Below are positions 56,041 to 60,386 of a stretch of 60,386 nt of DNA, in pieces. Each line of letters begins with the position of its first letter. Within the stretch, counting starts at the first letter, position 1. The position numbers and the translations under genes were made by a program. The stretch covers positions 1-60,386 of the IMG/VR virus record IMGVR_UViG_3300032156_000009; one strand, given 5' to 3'. The notes beneath the pieces were generated by a model that saw only the letters and a list, made by a program, of their open reading frames with translations, did not search any database and had not been told where the DNA came from. The DNA is from a virus.

Positions 56041-58104
56041 TTACGCTTTGATAACACCTAATGGACTAAGCTCAGCCAATATGTCGATCAAATCTAATTG
56101 ATTAGCCATGACGACATTAATGTCTTTATACGCGCTGGGGGCTTCATCTAAATCTTTTGCGTTACGTATAGCGTGTATGATCCCTTGATCATCAAGCATC
56201 TTTTTTTCAGCATCAAGGTTTAGAGTTCTTTGTGCTTCTTTTCTCCCCATCTTACGGCCTGCCCCATGAGAACAAGAATGGAAGCTTTCAGGGTTACCTT
56301 TTCCTGTCACTATATAGCTTTTTGTACCTTGAGATCCAGGGATAATACCTATCGTGTCCTCTCTCGCGAGCGTTGCCCCTTTTCGATGCACTAAAACATC
56401 TTGCCCGAAATGATGCTCCATAGCAGCATAGTTATGCGCGATGTTGATCATTGGTTCAAAGCCGCATTTTGTTATGTCGTAAAATATTTCTTCAACCCTA
56501 TCCATCATGAGTTTTCGATTAGCCAAAGCGAATTTAACGCAGTAATTCATTTCATCGAAATATTGTTGTCCTTCATCTTCCATGTCTAAGAATGCCAATT
56601 CTTTTTCTTTTGTGATTTTGCAGAAATACTTTTGATTGAGTTCAATAGCTTTGTGATTGTAATACTCTGCAACCTTTAGTCCAAAGTTCCTGCTTCCTGA
56701 GTGAATCATTACCCATATAAACCCATCAGAACCTTTTTGAATTTCGATGAAGTGATTGCCGCCGCCCAACGTTCCTATCTGATATAATGCAGAGTTGTAT
56801 TGTTGCGATACGACCGGGTATTTTTCTCTAAAGCACGTAACCGATTCTGGATAATGACTGTCATCCTCTGGCATCAAACTCTTATCTTGTATTTTTTCTT
56901 GATGATTAAAACCTACAGGAATGCGCTTTCTTATTTCGCCCATTATTTGTTTTAATGTTTTGGTTTCGAGAGATAACAAAGATGTTTTGATAGCGCACAT
57001 CCCGCAATTATGTACAAAAACGCCAGCAGATAATGCAAAATTATGGTGTTTTTCGACTGTTAGACAATAAACATCTTCTTTTCTGCTAATCTTCTTTGTA
57101 AACAGCAATTTGTGGTTGTTTCGTTTAAATCCATATTTTTTTCCATTTTCGGATGATTTAGCTCTCCCATTAGCCGATTTATTATAAGCAATTAAGAATT
57201 TAGCCCCTCTCTTACCAGAGAGTTTGTCATTTTCTTTCTTTTCTTCACTTTTGTTGTAAGCGTCGAGGTTTGCTAGGGCAATACTCTTTTTCTTCTCCTT
57301 AAATATAGGAGAGAAAAACCCATTTTCCCTTAGGGTTAATAGTCTCTTTTCTTTAAAAGAATCTTTTTTGAATGTTTCGTTTTTTAGCCCATGATGCCTG
57401 CTGTGATCTTTTGCGCTTTTATACTCCAAGTTTGAAGGGTCATTATTAAACCAATTTCCATCTTTGTGATGTACAACAAAGCATTTTGTGCCTTCTCCAA
57501 TAAAATATTTCGCGACCATTCGATGGGTGGCGCAACCAGCGGATGATGTTGTTTTTAAAAATTCATACCCATCTCTTGTTTGATATGTCCTGTATAATGG
57601 CATTAGAGAATCAAAATTTTGAAGATCTTCGGCCTTTTTATAAGTTCCGTCTGTTAACATAAATTGATGATCAGGCGTGCATTTTATTGATTCTCCTCCG
57701 CTTACGACAACCTCCATTAATTCAGCGTTCTTTCTTGTTAGCTTTGGAGTGGCTTTGCCAGGCACTATACGAAGATTTTCATCTAAAGAATAAACATAGA
57801 CATCCATTCCTGCGTCATACAGTTCTTTTAATGTTTTTTGTGTACCATTTAAAAGGGGTATTTTTGTATCACCAGAAAAACATCCAATATCTACACCAAC
57901 TGCATTGGGTACTATATATCCCTTCGTGGCCATTACTCCGCCTATAGGCATCCCATAGCCTTGATGGCTATCAGGCATTATCGCGATGTGTTTAAATGCG
58001 AACGGTAATTCGGCCAGATTCTTTGCTTGTTCTAAAGCTCCATCTTCGATGTCATCAAGCCATAGTTTGATCGGTAATCCGCCGTATTGTATTACTTTTT
58101 TCAT
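56041..58104 (-). CDS. rtcB: RtcB RNA ligase precursor with intein
   Basis: 687 residues, of which 395 are RtcB and 292 an intein (residues 75-366). RtcB joins 2',3'-cyclic phosphate or 3'-phosphate to 5'-OH ends with GTP and Mn. Conserved parts: MPDSHQGYGMPIGGVMA, VGVDIG-CGMCAIK after splicing, HSGSRNFG, and the guanylylated His in SFHSCSHGAGRKMGR. The GTP and metal sites look complete, so it should be active after splicing. It is the first large gene after the zinc protein at 58396 and is followed by two tRNAs. In several bacteria RtcB, Ro60 and Y RNAs share an operon. Here they lie about 19 kb apart. Confidence 0.93.
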   Translation of the reverse strand: MKKVIQYGGLPIKLWLDDIEDGALEQAKNLAELPFAFKHIAIMPDSHQGYGMPIGGVMATKGYIVPNAVGVDIGCFSGDTKIPLLNGTQKTLKELYDAGMDVYVYSLDENLRIVPGKATPKLTRKNAELMEVVVSGGESIKCTPDHQFMLTDGTYKKAEDLQNFDSLMPLYRTYQTRDGYEFLKTTSSAGCATHRMVAKYFIGEGTKCFVVHHKDGNWFNNDPSNLEYKSAKDHSRHHGLKNETFKKDSFKEKRLLTLRENGFFSPIFKEKKKSIALANLDAYNKSEEKKENDKLSGKRGAKFLIAYNKSANGRAKSSENGKKYGFKRNNHKLLFTKKISRKEDVYCLTVEKHHNFALSAGVFVHNCGMCAIKTSLLSLETKTLKQIMGEIRKRIPVGFNHQEKIQDKSLMPEDDSHYPESVTCFREKYPVVSQQYNSALYQIGTLGGGNHFIEIQKGSDGFIWVMIHSGSRNFGLKVAEYYNHKAIELNQKYFCKITKEKELAFLDMEDEGQQYFDEMNYCVKFALANRKLMMDRVEEIFYDITKCGFEPMINIAHNYAAMEHHFGQDVLVHRKGATLAREDTIGIIPGSQGTKSYIVTGKGNPESFHSCSHGAGRKMGRKEAQRTLNLDAEKKMLDDQGIIHAIRNAKDLDEAPSAYKDINVVMANQLDLIDILAELSPLGVIKA
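57007..57882 (-). mobile_element. Intein with HNH homing endonuclease in RtcB
   Basis: Starts at Cys75 (CFSGDTKIPLLNG, block A), block B-like ESIKCTPDHQF, an HNH region (FVVHHKDGNWFNNDPSNLEY, then AKDHSRHHG), and the C-terminal splicing blocks VYCLTVEKHHNFAL and VFVHN, followed by the +1 Cys of the host protein. It interrupts exactly at DIG-C-GM, the metal-binding Cys of RtcB, a site also used by archaeal RtcB inteins. It can be removed only by protein splicing. The ~110 residues of Lys-rich sequence after the HNH are unassigned. Confidence 0.9.
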
Positions 58105-58147
58105 CTCGCACCTTCTTTTTATATTTCAACTTAAATCTTACGTGGCT

Positions 58148-58396
58148 TCATTTCTTATACTTCTCCGATTTTTCAAAAAATGGGTAAATATCCCATGATT
58201 TATAGGGAATTATTTCTAAAGAATCAGGTGCCGCATCTATATTTCGTTGCTTCCGCCTCTTTCGTAGCTGCCGGCATTTGTTTGAATCGGTTATAGCCGT
58301 CTTCAAACCATAAAATTCTTTACCGCACTCTTGGCACGTATGTTTTACTATTTTTCGCATATGCGATAATGTAGACGCTGCTAGATTTTTACTCAT
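58148..58396 (-). CDS. Small zinc-binding basic protein, 82 aa
   Basis: CQECGKEFYG followed by KCRQLRKRRKQRN is a one-knuckle zinc finger with a very basic segment, probably nucleic-acid binding. It is the first gene behind the shared operator-type promoter. Confidence 0.55.
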   Translation of the reverse strand: MSKNLAASTLSHMRKIVKHTCQECGKEFYGLKTAITDSNKCRQLRKRRKQRNIDAAPDSLEIIPYKSWDIYPFFEKSEKYKK

Positions 58397-58402
58397 TTCG
58401 CC

Positions 58403-58431
58403 ACATTAACACATAATCGTATACGTGTCAA
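58403..58431 (-). promoter_or_regulatory. Leftward promoter of the rtcB operon
   Basis: On the minus strand TTGACA (58431-58426), 17 nt, TAATGT (58408-58403). It shares TTGACACG, ACGA and GTGT with the promoter at 48418-48445. It drives 58396 to 54916. It lies in the gap before the terminase gene, which has no clear ribosome binding site of its own. Confidence 0.6.
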
Positions 58432-58439
58432 TATAAATC

Positions 58440-59915
58440 ATGCTATCACAATATTTCGACCACCCAGACTTTGAATCAGAAATAGAACGCAATCTCTGCG
58501 AGAAAAGTTTTATTGAGTTTGTGAAACGCGCGTGGGAGATAGTTGACCCTGATGTGTTTATGCCGGCATGGCATATTGAATGTCTCTGTGTTCATGCAGA
58601 AGCTTTTAGAAGGCATGATTTTCCTATTGCGGACATAAATATTTCGCCAGGTCACGCGAAAAGTCTAATTTTCTCCGTGATGTTCCCTGCGTGGGTATGG
58701 ACGACAGAGCCAGGTATAAGATTTTTGACTGGCTCTCACAATAAAGACTTGGCCATTCGAGATACTTTAAAATCTCGTCGTCTAATAGAAAGCGAATGGT
58801 ATCAAAAACATTGGGGGCATCTCTTTCAGCTTACAACCGATCAAAATACAAAAGGGAATTATGAGAATAATAAGTTTGGTTCTCGTGTAGCATTCTCAAC
58901 AACCGGCGGAACTACTGGTTTACGTGGTGACTTTATCATCTTAGATGACGCGCTCAGCGCCGAACAAGCGGCGTCAGACGTGGAGAGAGAGGGGGTTAAT
59001 ATATTCCTCCGCGAAACTCTTTTTAATCGTCAGAACATCGTCAAAGAAACTGGCATTATTGGTATTGGGCAACGCTTTCATCCTCACGATTATCATGAGA
59101 TTTTGTTATCACTCCCTGGCTGTTTTCACCTCGTTTTGCCAGAGGAATATGTGCCGGAAAAAGCATCTACTAGCCCGTACTATAAAGATCCTCGAACACA
59201 AAGAGGTGAGCCACTTTGGAACATAAAAAAGTTTAGTCCTGATGGTATAAAATTATTAAAGATAACGTTGGGGGCGTCGGGGTACGAAGCTCAGTATCAA
59301 CAAAATCCATTGATACAAGAGGGCTCAATACTCAAACGCGGGTGGTGGAATTACTACAAACCTTCCTCTATCATAAACGAGCCAGGGAAGATAATTTTGT
59401 CATGGGATTGCGCCGCGAAAGACAAAGAAAAAAATGACTACACAGTTTGTCTCGTAGCAAAAAAGATCGGGAATAAATTTTATTTAATGCACTTGTATCG
59501 GAAAAAGGTAGAATTCCCACAACTCAAAAGAGATTTTACAGCGACGGCAGATACTTACAAACCGCATGTAATCTACATTGAGGATGCATCTAATGGCGCA
59601 CCATTAATACAAGAGATGAAACTAACTGCGTATAAAAATATGATCAACCCCCCTAGGATTGAAAACAGAGTGAAGATTGATCCAGGGAAAACGGGCGGTA
59701 AAGACAAAGTTGCGAGGGTTAACCCCGTTACCCCAGTAATTGAAGCAGGATGGGTTTTCATCCCAGAAGATGCCGAGTGGAAAGGAACGTTTGTAGACGA
59801 ATGCTCTGCTTTCCCGCTCGGCGAACATGACGACTGCGTTGATGCTTTAAGCTTGCTTTTAAATAACGAGCGAGTAAATATAGTCCCTGAAATTGCATTC
59901 GTTAACATTCGATAA
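58440..59915 (+). CDS. terL: Terminase large subunit
   Basis: 491 residues. ATPase: ISPGHAKSL (Walker A-like), then ETLFNRQNI and FIILDDAL (Walker B). Nuclease: SWDCAAKDKEKNDYT, VIYIEDASNGAPLI and EHDDCVDALSL supply the acidic residues of an RNase H-like fold. It packages DNA through the portal, encoded next. No ribosome binding site precedes the ATG, which lies directly after the divergent promoter, so a leaderless transcript is possible. Confidence 0.92.
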   Translation: MLSQYFDHPDFESEIERNLCEKSFIEFVKRAWEIVDPDVFMPAWHIECLCVHAEAFRRHDFPIADINISPGHAKSLIFSVMFPAWVWTTEPGIRFLTGSHNKDLAIRDTLKSRRLIESEWYQKHWGHLFQLTTDQNTKGNYENNKFGSRVAFSTTGGTTGLRGDFIILDDALSAEQAASDVEREGVNIFLRETLFNRQNIVKETGIIGIGQRFHPHDYHEILLSLPGCFHLVLPEEYVPEKASTSPYYKDPRTQRGEPLWNIKKFSPDGIKLLKITLGASGYEAQYQQNPLIQEGSILKRGWWNYYKPSSIINEPGKIILSWDCAAKDKEKNDYTVCLVAKKIGNKFYLMHLYRKKVEFPQLKRDFTATADTYKPHVIYIEDASNGAPLIQEMKLTAYKNMINPPRIENRVKIDPGKTGGKDKVARVNPVTPVIEAGWVFIPEDAEWKGTFVDECSAFPLGEHDDCVDALSLLLNNERVNIVPEIAFVNIR

Positions 59916-59923
59916 AAAAATCT

Positions 59924-60386
59924 ATGAAAAACCCTCTTCACTTTCTCGGATCAAAACTCTTTTCAAAAACAGTTCAAAAGAAAAATATGTCACCCATTGA
60001 TACAGCTTGGGATTTTGGGAATCTATACGACTATTTTACTCACTCTCAAAACTTTCTTATCACTAAAATTTTGGCCGTTAGTTACTATACAAAATGCTCT
60101 CCAATATACAACGCCATTGACTTGATCGCGGCTAACGTAGCGAATTTAATACCTAAAGTTTGGGACAAGAAAAATGAAATTTGGGTGGAAGATCATCCGG
60201 TGCTTGACTTGCTTAAGATGCCAAACGCGGATATAACTTTTTACGAACTCATCTACTCGATGACTTCGTTTTTCATGATTACCGGTGATACATACCTTGT
60301 CGCGTCAGGTCGGCCAATGACGCCTCCGAAAGAGTTATTTGTATACCCTTCAACGGCGGTTACTGTATTGCCTGGGACAGATGGCT
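59924..60386 (+). CDS. Portal protein, N-terminal part (continues at base 2)
   Basis: Starts 8 nt after the terminase stop. The first 110 codons precede the terminal repeat (YYTKCSPIYNAIDLIAANVA, then VWDKKNEIWVEDHPVLDLLK, the HK97 portal start). Codon 111 lies at 60254, equivalent to base 2, so both parts form one ~497-residue protein. The last 134 bases of the window are the repeat. Confidence 0.9.
   Translation, partial: MKNPLHFLGSKLFSKTVQKKNMSPIDTAWDFGNLYDYFTHSQNFLITKILAVSYYTKCSPIYNAIDLIAANVANLIPKVWDKKNEIWVEDHPVLDLLKMPNADITFYELIYSMTSFFMITGDTYLVASGRPMTPPKELFVYPSTAVTVLPGTDG
60253..60386. repeat. Right copy of terminal direct repeat
   Basis: Copy of bases 1-134 with a single difference (A at 60379 against T at 127). 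In the reading frame this changes the codon ACT to ACA, both Thr, so a silent population variant or a read error is likely. Confidence 0.9.

Overview
This window is a nearly complete tailed-phage genome. Bases 1-134 recur at 60253-60386 with one mismatch, and the portal gene runs off the right end and continues at base 1. The molecule is therefore circular or circularly permuted, with about 60,252 unique bases. It is AT-rich, and almost every gene has an AGGTG/GAGGT-type ribosome binding site. Lysis relies on an Rz/Rz1 spanin pair with a lipobox, so the host is a Gram-negative bacterium. A close CsrA homologue hints at a gammaproteobacterium, but the host is not proven. The tail genes follow the order of phage Mu (sheath, tube, frameshifted chaperones, tape measure, gpN, gpP, gp45, gp46, gp47, gp48, fibres), so this is a contractile-tailed phage with an HK97-type head. 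No integrase or DNA polymerase was recognised.

Layout. The + strand packaging and structural module starts with the terminase large subunit (58440), runs through the portal (59924, wrapping to 1165) and the Mu gpF-like protein (1152-2078), and is then interrupted by a leftward block (2070-5539). That block carries an Rnl2-type RNA ligase and a protein ending in an RNA polymerase alpha C-terminal domain. Head genes resume at 5754 (protease, capsid, accessory proteins, connectors), followed by the tail (13133-22347), fibres including a 1256-residue repeat protein (24181-27951), and lysis (27972-29203). A leftward block at 29200-38153 holds small membrane proteins, an SPFH/prohibitin protein, a RecA-like ATPase, CsrA, a Ro60 (TROVE/vWA) protein with a Y RNA array, and an HTH regulator. 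A short rightward replication module follows (38487-40202). A long leftward run of small early-type genes (40388-49594) comes next, then a rightward cassette (49701-53000) with a DUF5681 protein, a ferritin, a ParB-like gene with a stop codon and a truncated radical SAM gene. The last leftward block (52981-58396) ends with tRNA-Asn, tRNA-Asp and an intein-containing RtcB.

The most striking content is RNA biology. Immediately upstream of the Ro60 gene lie four tandem Y RNA units on the same strand, separated by exactly 4 nt. Two of them contain a circularly permuted tRNA mimic in the order T arm, closed acceptor stem, D arm, as in bacterial YrlA RNAs. A consensus-like promoter ends just before the first unit, and the last unit ends a few bases before the Ro60 ribosome binding site. 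A further strongly structured RNA follows the Ro60 gene. With RtcB, an Rnl2-like ligase, two tRNAs, CsrA and an unclassified tRNA-like element at 41501-41653, the phage appears to carry its own RNA repair, RNA quality-control and post-transcriptional control kit. The alpha-CTD protein, ferritin and SPFH protein are other host-takeover or accessory candidates.

The region around 52-54 kb shows decay or rearrangement: an in-frame TAA in the ParB-like gene, a radical SAM gene cut short against a leftward gene, and an in-frame TAG in a metallophosphoesterase. Everything here was read by eye. Family names rest on motifs, length and gene order, not on database searches.
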